Shown here piece by piece: positions 20,544 to 30,085 of a DNA stretch of 64,000 nucleotides (position 1 is its first letter; every line of letters starts with the position of its first letter). Both the position numbers and the translations under genes were made by a program. This DNA comes from Paracoccaceae bacterium (lineage in GTDB: Bacteria > Pseudomonadota > Alphaproteobacteria > Rhodobacterales > Rhodobacteraceae). Location of the stretch: positions 248,001-312,000 of the forward strand of contig JACONK010000037.1 of assembly GCA_014323795.1 (NCBI GenBank), written 5' to 3'. The notes below the pieces were generated by a model that was given only the letters and a program-made list of their open reading frames with translations, ran no database searches and was not told the origin of the DNA.

Positions 20544-21626
20544 ATGGCTGTCCAGGGGGTTTTGCCGCGCCAGGCAATTGCCAGGATGATCGCACAGCGG
20601 CAGATCACCATGGGCGTTGTCCCTGCGCTTGACTGCCAGATCCAGCCCGCCTCTCTTGATCTGCGGCTCAGTCACCGGGCTTGGCGTGTCCGGGCATCCT
20701 TTCTGACAGGAAGCGGCAAAACGGTATCTGACCGATTGAATGAATTCGCCATGCACGAGGTCGACCTCTCACATGGTGCTGTGCTGGAAAAGGGGTGTGT
20801 CTACGTCGTATCCCTGATGGAATCCCTGGCCCTGCCAGGGAATATTTCCGCTGTTGCAAATGCCAGAAGCTCCACTGGCAGGCTCGACCTGCTCACGCGA
20901 TGCCTGGTGGACCACGGCATAGAATTTGACCGTATCGGGCCGGGCTACACCGGACCGCTTTATGCGGAAATCAGCCCGCGCAGCTTTTCCGTGCTCGTGC
21001 GTCCGGGTCAGCGGCTGAGCCATGTTCGTTTTCGCAGGGGGAGGACTGTTCTGTCCGACTGCGCACTCCGTGACCTGTACAGAAAAGTGCAGCTGGTGGA
21101 TGTCCCTCCGCAAATCGACAATGGCCTTGGCTTCTCAGTGGATCTCAGGGGGGCAGCCAACGGGCTTGCGGGGTATCGGGCCAAGCCTCATACAGGGCTG
21201 ATCGACCTTGAACGGATCGGGTACTACCCTGCTTCCGAGTTTTGGGAACCGATTTATGCCCACGATGGGCGCATCATCCTTGATCCCGGCGCATTCTACA
21301 TACTCGTCAGCCGTGAGGCTGTCACTATCCCTCCGACCCATGCCGCCGAAATGGCACCGTATTTGGCCATGGTCGGAGAGTTTCGCGTACACTATGCGGG
21401 TTTTTTTGACCCGGGCTTCGGTTGGGCCGCGGCCGGTGGCACCGGATCCCGTGGCGTTCTGGAGGTGCGCTGCCATGAGGCCCCTTTCGTACTTGAACAC
21501 GGACAAAGCGTCGGTCGCCTTGTTTATGAGACGATGACAGAACCGCCAGACGTGCCCTACGGCCTCGGTATAAAGTCAAATTACCAGGGCCAGGGGCTTA
21601 AACTGGCAAAGCAGTTCCGACCCTGA
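20544..21626 (+). CDS. dcd: 2'-deoxycytidine 5'-triphosphate deaminase (long form)
   Basis: Deaminates dCTP to dUTP in thymidylate supply. At 360 residues it belongs to the long alphaproteobacterial form with two dUTPase-like halves. The first has QPASLDLRLS and ARSSTGRLDLLTR; the second has the ERIGYYPASEFWEPI region and GFDPGF-like FFDPGFGWAAAGG. It lies directly after tRNA-Pro and stands alone. Confidence 0.9.
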   Translation: MAVQGVLPRQAIARMIAQRQITMGVVPALDCQIQPASLDLRLSHRAWRVRASFLTGSGKTVSDRLNEFAMHEVDLSHGAVLEKGCVYVVSLMESLALPGNISAVANARSSTGRLDLLTRCLVDHGIEFDRIGPGYTGPLYAEISPRSFSVLVRPGQRLSHVRFRRGRTVLSDCALRDLYRKVQLVDVPPQIDNGLGFSVDLRGAANGLAGYRAKPHTGLIDLERIGYYPASEFWEPIYAHDGRIILDPGAFYILVSREAVTIPPTHAAEMAPYLAMVGEFRVHYAGFFDPGFGWAAAGGTGSRGVLEVRCHEAPFVLEHGQSVGRLVYETMTEPPDVPYGLGIKSNYQGQGLKLAKQFRP

Positions 21627-22041
21627 CCACATTGGCTGTAGCGATATTTCCGCGGGCCTTGAACAGGGTTATTTCCATCCCGGCTACATCCATGCCTTTG
21701 CATACAGCTGCCGGCCGGTGTGGCAGGTGCGGTCGTGCCCCGTTGACCAATTTGCGCACCGCTTTTCAGACATTGCATATTTGTCCCGGATGTGGCGGGT
21801 TTCTTTCGGCCATTGCGACCTTATTGTAAATTCGGCATTTTTGTTATCCTGTCGGAACCGGTATCCCTGCACGGCTCGGCCTGTGGCGGTTGATGCCCCT
21901 GATTCCAAAGCCTGCCGCCTGGATTTGCGGTACTTTCCCGCCCCGGATTAAGTGATTTTCGGTTCTGAGGGTCGGCTGACTAAAACGTGTGAAAAATTTC
22001 GAACACTGTGTGGCGAGGTCCGCGCTCATGGCGTTCCCGCC
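21627..22041. other. gene-free stretch between convergent dcd and scpB
   Basis: No supported gene. In relatives I would expect tatA, tatB and tatC downstream of scpB; they are absent here, and no remnant of them is visible by eye. Confidence 0.5.
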
Positions 22042-22659
22042 CTAAAGTATCTTGCGCCGGTTTTCGTTGTCTTCCGCGTCATGGGGCAGGCGGTTGTCTA
22101 AAAGACCGGCATCACGCAGTTCTTTAATACCCGGCAGATCTCGCACACTTTCCAGCCCGAAGTGATCCAAAAACTCCCGCGTTACCACGAAAGTCACCGG
22201 GCGACCTGGAGTCATCCGACGACGGCCGAGCCTGATCCATTCCAGTTCCATCAGAATGTCAATCGTGCCCGATGACACGCTTACACCGCGGATTTCCTCA
22301 ATCTCTGCCCGCGTCACCGGCTGATGATAGGCAATAATCGCCAGGGTCTCCACCCCGGCACGGGATAACTTTCGAACCTCGACCTGTTCTTTTTGCATCA
22401 GAAAGCCCAGGTCCGGTGCCGTTCGAAAGGCCCAGCCGTCCCCTGCCTTTACCAGGTGGACGCCTCTGCCCTCGTATCTTTTGCGCAGCAGCACAAGGGC
22501 CTCCGCAATGTCGCAGCCATGGGACATCCGCATCTCGATCTGAAGTTTCGACAAGGGTTCACTGCTGGCGAACAGGACGGCCTCTATCATTCGCTCCTGT
22601 TCTGCCAGGGATGGCACTTTGAACGGGTTTTCGGTGCTGGCAGCGGATTGTTTCATCAT
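22042..22659 (-). CDS. scpB: segregation and condensation protein B
   Basis: Partner of ScpA and SMC in chromosome condensation. 205 residues with two winged-helix domains: MIEAVLFASSEPLS at the start and LAIIAYHQPVTRAEIEEIRG in the middle, the family signature. Start ATG overlaps the scpA stop (ATGA), so the pair is co-translated. Confidence 0.95.
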   Translation of the reverse strand: MMKQSAASTENPFKVPSLAEQERMIEAVLFASSEPLSKLQIEMRMSHGCDIAEALVLLRKRYEGRGVHLVKAGDGWAFRTAPDLGFLMQKEQVEVRKLSRAGVETLAIIAYHQPVTRAEIEEIRGVSVSSGTIDILMELEWIRLGRRRMTPGRPVTFVVTREFLDHFGLESVRDLPGIKELRDAGLLDNRLPHDAEDNENRRKIL

Positions 22660-23534
22660 TGCCGGACATCTTTTGCACGCAGTTCGATGGGTGCAAACGT
22701 CCCGGCTTGCCGGATTTCCAGTTTGCCGGCTTTCACCAGTTCTAATGCTGCCGCAAAGGTGCTTGCCGTGGTGGACCGCAGCCCCTGCGGATGCCCCGCC
22801 CGGTCGGGGATAAAGCTGCTCATGCAGACCCAGTCAATCGCCTGTCCGATCATGGCTTTCATCCGGTTGAGTGCTTCTTCCATCGTGAAGACAAGAGTGC
22901 GTTCGCGCATATTGTGCAGCGGCTTGAATCTTGATTTCGTATTAAGCCATGCATAGGCCTGCATCAGGTCCAGGATGCTGGCTGTGTAGGTTATGCGGCG
23001 GCGGGCCGAGTGGTCTCCGGCAATACCGCGCACAAAGAAATCCTTGCCCTTCCGGTCGCGGGCCATCAGTTTGGCCGCTGACTGGCGCATCGCCTCCAGC
23101 CGTTCAAGCCGGAATGCCATCTGGGCCGCCAGCTGTTCGCCGCTCGGGCCTTCATCCCCGGGGCCTTGTGGCAACAAAAGGCGCGACTTAAGAAATGCCA
23201 GCCAAGCCGCCATCACCAGATAGTCGGCGGCAAGCTCGATACGCAGGCGTTTGGCCCGCTCGACAAAGCCCAGATACTGTTCCGCCAGCGCAAGCAGACT
23301 GACCCTGCGCAAGTCTACCTTCTGCATCCGGGCAAGCGCCAGAAGCAGGTCGAGCGGCCCTTCGAACCCGTCAACGTCAACTGTCAGTGCCTCCGCCTGA
23401 TGGCGGCTTTTGTTACCTTCGAAGTCGTCATCGGGTGCTGTCGGCATCATATCATCGGGCATCGGGAAATATCCCGAAGCCCGTGCTGGATCGGGCAAAG
23501 AATGTGAAGCTGTCGGCATCATATCATCGGGCAT
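22656..23534 (-). CDS. scpA: segregation and condensation protein A (kleisin)
   Basis: Bridges the SMC heads. The kleisin signature FEGPLDLLLALARMQKVDLRRVS-like block lies near residues 53-75, and the C-terminal winged helix spans the last 80 residues. The N-terminus holds a duplicated segment: YFPMPDDMMPTA recurs because of a 39-base direct repeat 72 bases apart. Two starts are therefore possible: ATG 23534, overlapping nagZ by 16 bases, or ATG 23462, giving 268 residues. I cannot decide between them. Confidence 0.93.
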   Translation of the reverse strand: MPDDMMPTASHSLPDPARASGYFPMPDDMMPTAPDDDFEGNKSRHQAEALTVDVDGFEGPLDLLLALARMQKVDLRRVSLLALAEQYLGFVERAKRLRIELAADYLVMAAWLAFLKSRLLLPQGPGDEGPSGEQLAAQMAFRLERLEAMRQSAAKLMARDRKGKDFFVRGIAGDHSARRRITYTASILDLMQAYAWLNTKSRFKPLHNMRERTLVFTMEEALNRMKAMIGQAIDWVCMSSFIPDRAGHPQGLRSTTASTFAAALELVKAGKLEIRQAGTFAPIELRAKDVRQ

Positions 23535-23547
23535 CGGGAAATATCCC
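23437..23547. repeat. 39-base direct repeat across the nagZ-scpA junction
   Basis: The identical 39 bases at 23437-23475 and 23509-23547 are 72 bases apart, so the reading frame is kept. They cover the start of scpA and the end of nagZ. Confidence 0.95.
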
Positions 23548-24529
23548 CCATCAGATTTTTTAGTGCCGCGGCACCCTCAATCGGGTCAAAGTCATCGGGG
23601 ACCTGGCGCCGGGCCAGCGCGGCATCCGCACGCAGCAGAGACAGCCCGTCCAGCCGCGGTGTGTTTGCAGCCACAGGCTCCATCTCTGCCAGATTGCCAT
23701 TGCAGTGCAGAATCATATCACACCCGGCACCCAAAACTCTCCTGGCGCGTTCCCCAAACGCCCCGCCCAGGGCATTCATTGACAGATCATCGGTTATCAG
23801 CAATCCGCTGAACCCGATGAAGGATCGGATTTCCCGGATCACTGCAGGCGACAGTGTGGCAGGCAACTCCGGGTCAATCGCTTCATAAACTATATGGGCC
23901 GTCATCGCCATCGGCAGATCGGAAAGTGCCTTGAATGGCGCAAAATCATGGCTCCGCAATTCTTCCAGCCCTGTGTCAACACGCGGCAGGCCCAGGTGGC
24001 TGTCCGCATTGCCGCGCCCATGGCCCGGAATATGTTTGATGACTGATAAAACACCGCCGTGCGCCTGACCTTCGGACAGGGCCCTGCCCGCCTTTGCGAC
24101 TGCACCGGGATCAGTGCCATAACAGCGGTTTTTGATGATCGCGTGGGTATCGTCTCCGGCCAGATCAAGAATCGGTGCGCAATTAACGTCGATGCCCAGC
24201 GCAAACAGCTCCGCCGCGATCATACGACCCCGCAAATACATGGCGGCGCGATATCTGGCACCCGCCGCGTCGCAGAAATCACGGGCGGGTGCCCATTGCT
24301 TCCAGATCGGAGGTGCCAGCCGCGCCACGCGCCCGCCTTCCTGATCAATCAAAACTGGCAGGGTGCGGCCCAGTGCACTGCGAACATTCTCGATCAGGCC
24401 GTGCACCTGATCGGGTGTATCAATATTGCGGGCGAAAAGGATCAGGCCCCAAGGGTCGGCCTCAATGAAAAATGCACGTTCCCTAGCGGACAACTCCTGG
24501 CCTTCGCAGCCGAAAATGACCGCCTGCAT
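23519..24529 (-). CDS. nagZ: beta-N-acetylhexosaminidase, peptidoglycan recycling
   Basis: Glycoside hydrolase family 3 enzyme that removes GlcNAc from muropeptides in the cytoplasm. 336 residues with the family motif KHIPGHGRGNADSH, whose His and Asp assist catalysis. The nucleophile Asp is in ITDDLSMNAL. The SPOR gene ends five bases upstream; scpA follows. The C-terminal codons lie in the direct repeat noted above. Confidence 0.95.
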   Translation of the reverse strand: MQAVIFGCEGQELSARERAFFIEADPWGLILFARNIDTPDQVHGLIENVRSALGRTLPVLIDQEGGRVARLAPPIWKQWAPARDFCDAAGARYRAAMYLRGRMIAAELFALGIDVNCAPILDLAGDDTHAIIKNRCYGTDPGAVAKAGRALSEGQAHGGVLSVIKHIPGHGRGNADSHLGLPRVDTGLEELRSHDFAPFKALSDLPMAMTAHIVYEAIDPELPATLSPAVIREIRSFIGFSGLLITDDLSMNALGGAFGERARRVLGAGCDMILHCNGNLAEMEPVAANTPRLDGLSLLRADAALARRQVPDDFDPIEGAAALKNLMGDISRCPMI

Positions 24530-24534
24530 GCCGC

Positions 24535-25389
24535 TTACCTAACCATGACCGGGGTACAGGATGTTTCGCGCGCCTCCAGTGCGGTGCATAACGCACGGCT
24601 TTCATCTGGACTGTTGAAGCCAGCGGCGCGTAGCCTGTAGAATGTTCGCCCGCCGCTTTCGGTTCGGATCACTAGCTGATGCTTGTGTTCCAGGAGGTCG
24701 GCATTTTTTTCCAGGAGTTTCACCCATTCTGATTGGGCAAGCTCCGCCGAATCGTAGGCACCCAGTTGGATCATTTGCGTCCCGGTCGGTACGCTGGCAC
24801 TCAATGCCGCCGGACTGGACGCCGAGGCCGAAACCGTGCCTTGAACCTGATCGATCCCGGTGCGCAACAGGTTGGGCCTGCCCTGCGGGCGCAGAGATGT
24901 CTTCGGTGAAAGTTCCGTGCCCCGGATACTGTCATTTGGTTCTGCGGATCTGTTCTTAACCGGTTTCGGGTCTGCAACGCGCTGCAAATCTTCTTGCAGC
25001 GTTGCGGTTTCAGCTGCAGCTTCTCTTGCTGTGCCAAGCGGCTGGTCGCCATCATCCAGCCGGTCCGGCGGCGGTGCCAGAACAACCTCGGCCGCAGGTG
25101 CTGCAACGCTTCCGTCTGACTGCACCTGATTCACTGCCAATCCCTGGTGGCGGGCTGTTTGACCGCCCGGATCTGCGGGCTGGGTTCGACCTGGCCCTTC
25201 CATGGCACGGATGATTGGCACCTCGTGAGGGTCACGAGTGCCGAGATTGATAGCCCAATAGATAAATCCCGCTATTACTGTGACAGAAACACCGGAAATC
25301 ACCCAATGCGTCGCCAGCCTGAGCACAGCTGACCCGGATGCGACAGCGCAGCCAAAAGGCGGGGTTTTATACGGATTGGCTTCGGACAT
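24535..25389 (-). CDS. SPOR domain membrane protein
   Basis: One membrane helix at residues about 28-50 (ISGVSVTVIAGFIYWAINLG), a long low-complexity Pro/Ala/Gln-rich periplasmic linker, and a C-terminal SPOR domain (last 80 residues, IQLGAYDSAELAQSEW). SPOR domains bind denuded glycan at division sites. It sits between argS and nagZ as in relatives. Confidence 0.9.
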   Translation of the reverse strand: MSEANPYKTPPFGCAVASGSAVLRLATHWVISGVSVTVIAGFIYWAINLGTRDPHEVPIIRAMEGPGRTQPADPGGQTARHQGLAVNQVQSDGSVAAPAAEVVLAPPPDRLDDGDQPLGTAREAAAETATLQEDLQRVADPKPVKNRSAEPNDSIRGTELSPKTSLRPQGRPNLLRTGIDQVQGTVSASASSPAALSASVPTGTQMIQLGAYDSAELAQSEWVKLLEKNADLLEHKHQLVIRTESGGRTFYRLRAAGFNSPDESRALCTALEARETSCTPVMVR

Positions 25390-25471
25390 AAAATTGCCTC
25401 TTTGTCATGCGCACAATACCTTGTGCGCATGACTGCTTTAGCTCCCCAAAAGGCGGTTATATCCGCTCTTT

Positions 25472-27214
25472 TTACATTTCTTCCATTGGGTTTATCCCCA
25501 AAATAGCGAGCCCGGCTGACAAAACAACCGCAACGGCCCGTATCATGGCAATCCTTGCGCTGCTCGCGGCAGCATCTTCGGGCTGCCAGAACCGCAGGGT
25601 TTCCCGGCTTTTGCCACGGTTGTGCAGCACGTGATATTCCCCCGCCAGGTCGTAAAGATAGAAAGCAATCCGGTGCGGCTCATTGTGGTGCACAGCCAGT
25701 TCCAAAAGCCGCGGCCATTCCGCAACTTTACGGATCAGGGCGATCTCTGCCATATCGGACAGATGCGCCAGGTCACAGTTCTGCAAATTCCTGTCATTCA
25801 CGTCCAATCCGGCCTCGGATGCCTTCCGCACAACCGAACAGATCCGCGCATGGGCGTATTGCACGTAAAAAACCGGGTTCTCTTTTGACTGGTCCAGCAC
25901 CAGCGCAAAATCGAAATCCAGCGGCGCATCATTCTTCCGCGTCAGCATGTGGAACCGGGTCGCATCCGCGCCTGCCTGATCAACGATGTCGCGCATGGTG
26001 ACAAATATCCCCGCCCGCTTCGACATCTTGAAAGGCTTCCCGTTTTTCAGCAGCCTAACGAGCTGTATCAGCTTGACATCAAGTGAAACCTGCCCGTCAG
26101 ACAAAGCGGATACAGCCGCCTTCATCCGTTTGACGTATCCGCCGTGGTCCGTCCCGAAGACATCGATCAGCGCATCAAATCCGCGTTCGATCTTGTCGTA
26201 GTGGTAGGCAATATCAGGCGCAAAATACGTCCAGGATCCGTCGGATTTTCTGATCGGCCGATCAACGTCATCCCCATGTTCGGACGACCTGAAAAGCGTC
26301 TGTTTCCGCGGCTCCCAATACTCTGGCGTCCTGCTTTTAGGCGGTTCCGGTACGCCTTCACAGATCAGGCCCTTTTGCTCCAAGGCTTCCAATGCCGCTT
26401 CGATCTGTCCGGTATTATAAAGCGATTTTTCTGAATAAAAAAGGTCCATCTCCACGCCGAGAGCTTTGAGATCTTCCCGGATCAGGTCCATCATGGCACC
26501 GGTTGAAAACTCCCGCACATCTGTAAGCCAATCCGCCTCCGGCGCACCGACGTAGGCATCGCCTGCCTTTTCCTTCAATGCCTGCCCTACGGGGATCAAA
26601 TAGTCGCCGGGGTAGGTGCCATCCTCGAAAGCCACATCCTGGCCGTGTGCCTCCAAGTACCGCAAATAGACGGACCGGGCCAAGACGTCGACCTGGGCAC
26701 CGCCGTCGTTGATGTAGTATTCGCGGGTAACATCGAAACCCGCAAAGGCGAGCAGGTTCGCCAGCGTATCCCCGAAAACCGCACCCCGGGTGTGACCCAC
26801 GTGCAAGGGGCCCGTCGGGTTGGCTGAAACATATTCGATGTTAATCCGTTTGCCATGTCCCATCCTGGATCTGCCAAAATCCACCCCGGCCTGCAGTGCG
26901 GCCGGCACCACCGCCGCCCACACGGCGGTGGTAAGCCGCAGGTTCAAAAATCCGGGGCCAGCCACATCCGCGGTGTCCACCCGTTCATCCGTCAACAGCC
27001 TTGCGGCCAGCGGCACCGCAATGTCGTGTGGCTTCATTTTCGCAGGCTTCGCCAGCACCATCGCAGCGTTTGTGGCCATATCACCGTGCAACGTATCGCG
27101 CGGCGGCTCCACTGTGACGCTGGTAAAGTCCAGCCCATCCGGCAATACGCCCTCTTCCTGCAACTCCCAAAGGCTCCTGGTCACCAGGGTGTGGATGTCA
27201 GCGAAAAGATTCAT
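25472..27214 (-). CDS. argS: arginyl-tRNA synthetase
   Basis: Class I synthetase of 580 residues from ATG 27214. That start has TAGGGA upstream and gives the usual N-terminus MNLFADIHTLV. The HIGH-like motif is HVGHTRGAVFGD, and the KMSKS loop is FKMSKRAG. The DALR anticodon-binding domain is C-terminal. Downstream of dgt and upstream of the SPOR gene. Confidence 0.97.
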   Translation of the reverse strand: MNLFADIHTLVTRSLWELQEEGVLPDGLDFTSVTVEPPRDTLHGDMATNAAMVLAKPAKMKPHDIAVPLAARLLTDERVDTADVAGPGFLNLRLTTAVWAAVVPAALQAGVDFGRSRMGHGKRINIEYVSANPTGPLHVGHTRGAVFGDTLANLLAFAGFDVTREYYINDGGAQVDVLARSVYLRYLEAHGQDVAFEDGTYPGDYLIPVGQALKEKAGDAYVGAPEADWLTDVREFSTGAMMDLIREDLKALGVEMDLFYSEKSLYNTGQIEAALEALEQKGLICEGVPEPPKSRTPEYWEPRKQTLFRSSEHGDDVDRPIRKSDGSWTYFAPDIAYHYDKIERGFDALIDVFGTDHGGYVKRMKAAVSALSDGQVSLDVKLIQLVRLLKNGKPFKMSKRAGIFVTMRDIVDQAGADATRFHMLTRKNDAPLDFDFALVLDQSKENPVFYVQYAHARICSVVRKASEAGLDVNDRNLQNCDLAHLSDMAEIALIRKVAEWPRLLELAVHHNEPHRIAFYLYDLAGEYHVLHNRGKSRETLRFWQPEDAAASSARIAMIRAVAVVLSAGLAILGINPMEEM

Positions 27215-27273
27215 ATCAGTCCCTAGAAACAGTTGTGGCGGTTTAGCATACACGCCCCCGCCGTCAACGAAGG

Positions 27274-28407
27274 TCAGATCCTGTGCTTGCGCAATTGCCT
27301 GTGCATCTTCAGCGCGTAACGGTCCGTCATGCCGCTGATATAGTCCGCCACTGTGCGGGCACGCGCCGGTTCATCATCGCCGGTTTGTCGGCCAATGCCC
27401 ATAAATTCCGGCCTTTCCATGAAAAACTGAAAGAGCTGGCGCAGTTTTTCCGCCATCTCCTCCCGCCCCGCCACGACTTTCGGATGGCGATACATATTCG
27501 TGTAAAGGTATTGCCGAATGACACTGATATCGGAAAGCATGTCGTCGGAAAATGCCGCCACCGGTTGGTCCATTGCCCGGACATCATCGGCTGTTTCAAC
27601 GCCGGCGCGGCGGATCCTGTCCCGCGATTCCGCCACCGCATTTTTGACCATCGCCCCAAAAACACGCCGCAGGGCCTCGTGCCTGTGCCTGTAATCGTCC
27701 AGATTCGGATAGGCGACGGCCACATCCCTGAACGCTTTGCCGACAAGAGGCAGGTCCACAATATCTGCAATTCCGAACAGGCCAGCCCGCAGGCCATCGT
27801 CCAGATCATGATTATTATATGCAATGTCATCCGCCAGTGCCGCGACCTGCGCTTCTGCACTGGCGCGGATTTTCAGTGCCAAATCATGTTTTTCGTTGTA
27901 TTCTGCCAACGCCACCGGCACCGGGTCGGGCACCGGGCCGTTGTGCTTGGCTATCCCTTCCAGAGTTTCCCATGTCAGGTTCAGCCCATCGAAGGCTGCG
28001 TAATGTCTTTCCAGCGAGGTCACCAGCCTGATTGCCTGCGCGTTATGGTCAAAACCGCCGTAGTCCGCCATGCAGGCATCAAGAACGTCCTCTCCCGCAT
28101 GGCCGAAAGGTGTATGGCCCAGGTCATGGGCCAGCGCGACAGCCTCTGTCAGTGCCAGGTTCAGACCCAGGACATCGGCAATCGTGCGGGCCACTTGCCC
28201 CACCTCTATCGAATGAGTCAGCCGGGTGCGATAGTGGTCGTCTTCGTGTTCCACAAAGACTTGGGTCTTGTGCATAAGTCTTCTGAAAGATGTGGAATGA
28301 ACAATCCGGTCGCGATCCCGCTGGAAACAGGATCTGTGCCAGGGGCTGCTTTCGTCCACCAGTCGCCCGTGCGATTGTTCAGGATGGCATGCGTAACCCG
28401 CCATCAT
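27274..28407 (-). CDS. dgt: dGTP triphosphohydrolase-like HD protein
   Basis: HD-domain enzyme that hydrolyses dNTPs. The metal ligands lie in RLTHSIEVGQVA and ALAHDLGHTPFGHAGE, with further ones in LADDIAYNNHDLDDGL. The start is placed at ATG 28407 (or 28404), preceded by AAGGC, giving 377 residues. A longer frame would run into the divergent erpA gene. It heads the dgt-argS-SPOR-nagZ-scpAB run. Confidence 0.93.
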   Translation of the reverse strand: MMAGYACHPEQSHGRLVDESSPWHRSCFQRDRDRIVHSTSFRRLMHKTQVFVEHEDDHYRTRLTHSIEVGQVARTIADVLGLNLALTEAVALAHDLGHTPFGHAGEDVLDACMADYGGFDHNAQAIRLVTSLERHYAAFDGLNLTWETLEGIAKHNGPVPDPVPVALAEYNEKHDLALKIRASAEAQVAALADDIAYNNHDLDDGLRAGLFGIADIVDLPLVGKAFRDVAVAYPNLDDYRHRHEALRRVFGAMVKNAVAESRDRIRRAGVETADDVRAMDQPVAAFSDDMLSDISVIRQYLYTNMYRHPKVVAGREEMAEKLRQLFQFFMERPEFMGIGRQTGDDEPARARTVADYISGMTDRYALKMHRQLRKHRI

Positions 28408-28482
28408 CGCCTTGCCTTGTCGCCTGCACTTTTGCATGTTATTTCGGGCATAATCTAGCACAGCCGGACAGGTTTCACCAGC

Positions 28483-28818
28483 ATGGATATGGCCATACCG
28501 CCGAAAGTTACCGACCGTGCGTTTAAGCGGCTGGAGAAAATTAATAAGAGCCTCGACACCCCTCAGGCCCTGCGCGTTGCTGTCGAGGGCGGTGGCTGTT
28601 CCGGCTTCCAATACGAAATTGCGCTGGCAGAGACCGCATGTGAGGATGACCTCGTGCTTGAAAAAGACGGGCAGCGCGTATTGGTTGACAGCGTGAGCCT
28701 GCCGTTTTTGGCAGGGGCAACCATCGATTTTACGGATGAGCTCATCGGCGCACGTTTCACAATCAAGAACCCGAACGCAACATCGTCCTGCGGGTGCGGC
28801 ACCAGCTTTTCTGTCTGA
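28483..28818 (+). CDS. erpA: iron-sulfur cluster insertion protein ErpA
   Basis: A-type carrier that passes Fe-S clusters to target enzymes. 111 residues with the three conserved cysteines C39 (GGGCSGFQY) and C103/C105 (SCGCGTSF). Divergent from dgt with a 75-base shared promoter region. HesB/IscA naming is also possible, but the position fits ErpA. Confidence 0.93.
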   Translation: MDMAIPPKVTDRAFKRLEKINKSLDTPQALRVAVEGGGCSGFQYEIALAETACEDDLVLEKDGQRVLVDSVSLPFLAGATIDFTDELIGARFTIKNPNATSSCGCGTSFSV

Positions 28819-28847
28819 ACATGGGGGATAGAAATGACTTAATGTCG

Positions 28848-28864
28848 GCCTGGATTATCCAGGC
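28848..28864 (+). terminator. stem-loop after erpA
   Basis: GCCTGGA-TTA-TCCAGGC is a perfect 7-bp stem 30 bases after the erpA stop, followed by AGTGTTTC. It is a possible terminator with a poor T-tract. Confidence 0.5.
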
Positions 28865-28957
28865 AGTGTTTCATGCCGCACCCGCATATGCCCGGCCGGT
28901 TATCATGCGCCTGCATCCTGCTTTTACGCCGCCGGGCTTTTGCCGTAAAGTCATACC

Positions 28958-29740
28958 ATGAAAATAGCTTCTTTCAACATCAACGGAATCAGGGCACGGT
29001 TGCCCGTGCTGCTGGACTGGCTGGAACAGGCCAAACCGGACGTGGCCCTGTTGCAGGAGCTCAAATCCACAGACGAAACCTTCCCCCGTGAGCTGATTGA
29101 GGCCTTGGGTTATCAAGTGGAAACCCACGGACAGAAATCGTTCAACGGTGTGGCGATCATGTCGCGCCTGCCGCTGGAGGATATCAGCCGCGGCCTTCCC
29201 GGCGACGACTCGGATGAACAGGCCCGCTACATGGAAGGCACTGTAATCGGTGATAAAAGTGCCGTTCGCGTAGCATGTCTTTATCTTCCCAACGGCAACC
29301 CTGCACCGGGGCCGAAGTACGATTACAAACTTGCCTGGATGGGACGCCTCGAGGCGTGTGCATCCCGGTTGATTGCCACAGAGGAGCCCGCGCTTCTGGC
29401 CGGTGACTTCAATGTAATCCCCCAGGCAGAGGACTGCTGGGATCCCGCCGTCTGGAAAGAAGACGCGCTCTTTCTGCCGCAATCCCGCGAGGCATTCCGC
29501 AGGATCGAATCTCTGGGTTTCAGCGAAGCCTACAGCATACGCCACCCCGGTATGCAGGAATTTACCTTTTGGAACTATCGGGCCGGTGCCTGGAACAAGG
29601 ATCACGGCATCCGGATTGACCACTTCATGCTGTCACCCGCCGCCAGCGATCTTTTGCTGGATTGCCAGATCGATACATACGTCCGGGGCCTCGGGAAGCC
29701 ATCAGACCATGTTCCGATCTGGGTGCGGCTTGACGGGTAG
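28958..29740 (+). CDS. xth: exodeoxyribonuclease III
   Basis: AP endonuclease and 3'-5' exonuclease for base excision repair. 260 residues of the EEP fold. N10 and E34 (LLQELKS) bind metal, GDFNVIPQ is the Asp/Asn motif, and SDHVPIWV holds the catalytic His. Following erpA is the usual order. Confidence 0.97.
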   Translation: MKIASFNINGIRARLPVLLDWLEQAKPDVALLQELKSTDETFPRELIEALGYQVETHGQKSFNGVAIMSRLPLEDISRGLPGDDSDEQARYMEGTVIGDKSAVRVACLYLPNGNPAPGPKYDYKLAWMGRLEACASRLIATEEPALLAGDFNVIPQAEDCWDPAVWKEDALFLPQSREAFRRIESLGFSEAYSIRHPGMQEFTFWNYRAGAWNKDHGIRIDHFMLSPAASDLLLDCQIDTYVRGLGKPSDHVPIWVRLDG

Positions 29741-29819
29741 AACGACAGATCCGGAAAATATCCGCGCCAAAATTTCTCTTGCGGTCCTCCCGGCCCGGTG
29801 ACTAGGTACGCTTCACGTT

Positions 29820-29895
29820 TGGGATGTAGCTCAATTGGCAGAGCACCGGTTTTTGGTACCGTAGGCTGCAGGTTCGAATCCTGCCATCCCAGCCA
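29820..29895 (+). tRNA. tRNA-Gln (anticodon TTG)
   Basis: 76 bases including CCA. Acceptor TGGGATG/CATCCCA with the U1-A72 pair typical of Gln, D arm GCTC/GAGC, anticodon loop TTTTGGT (anticodon TTG), T arm GCAGG-TTCGAAT-CCTGC. The anticodon stem CCGGT/ACCGT has a C27-U43 mismatch; the other four pairs are sound. Confidence 0.95.
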
Positions 29896-30085
29896 GCTTT
29901 ATCAAAGGCAACAGACAGGTGTTCCGGGGATTCCGGAAATGCCCGGTCAAACAGGCCCGGTCAGGAATGCTTTCAACGGCGATGCCATCACCGACAGCGG
30001 CGATGAGATGATTCGCCTGTCGCATATTCGGGATGCGGCGTGACCCCGCAAAGCATGGTCCACATTGCCCTGGCAGCGGATGATT

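Noticed and set aside
27283-28458. 391-codon plus-strand frame
   Set aside because: Antisense to dgt, which has clear HD motifs.
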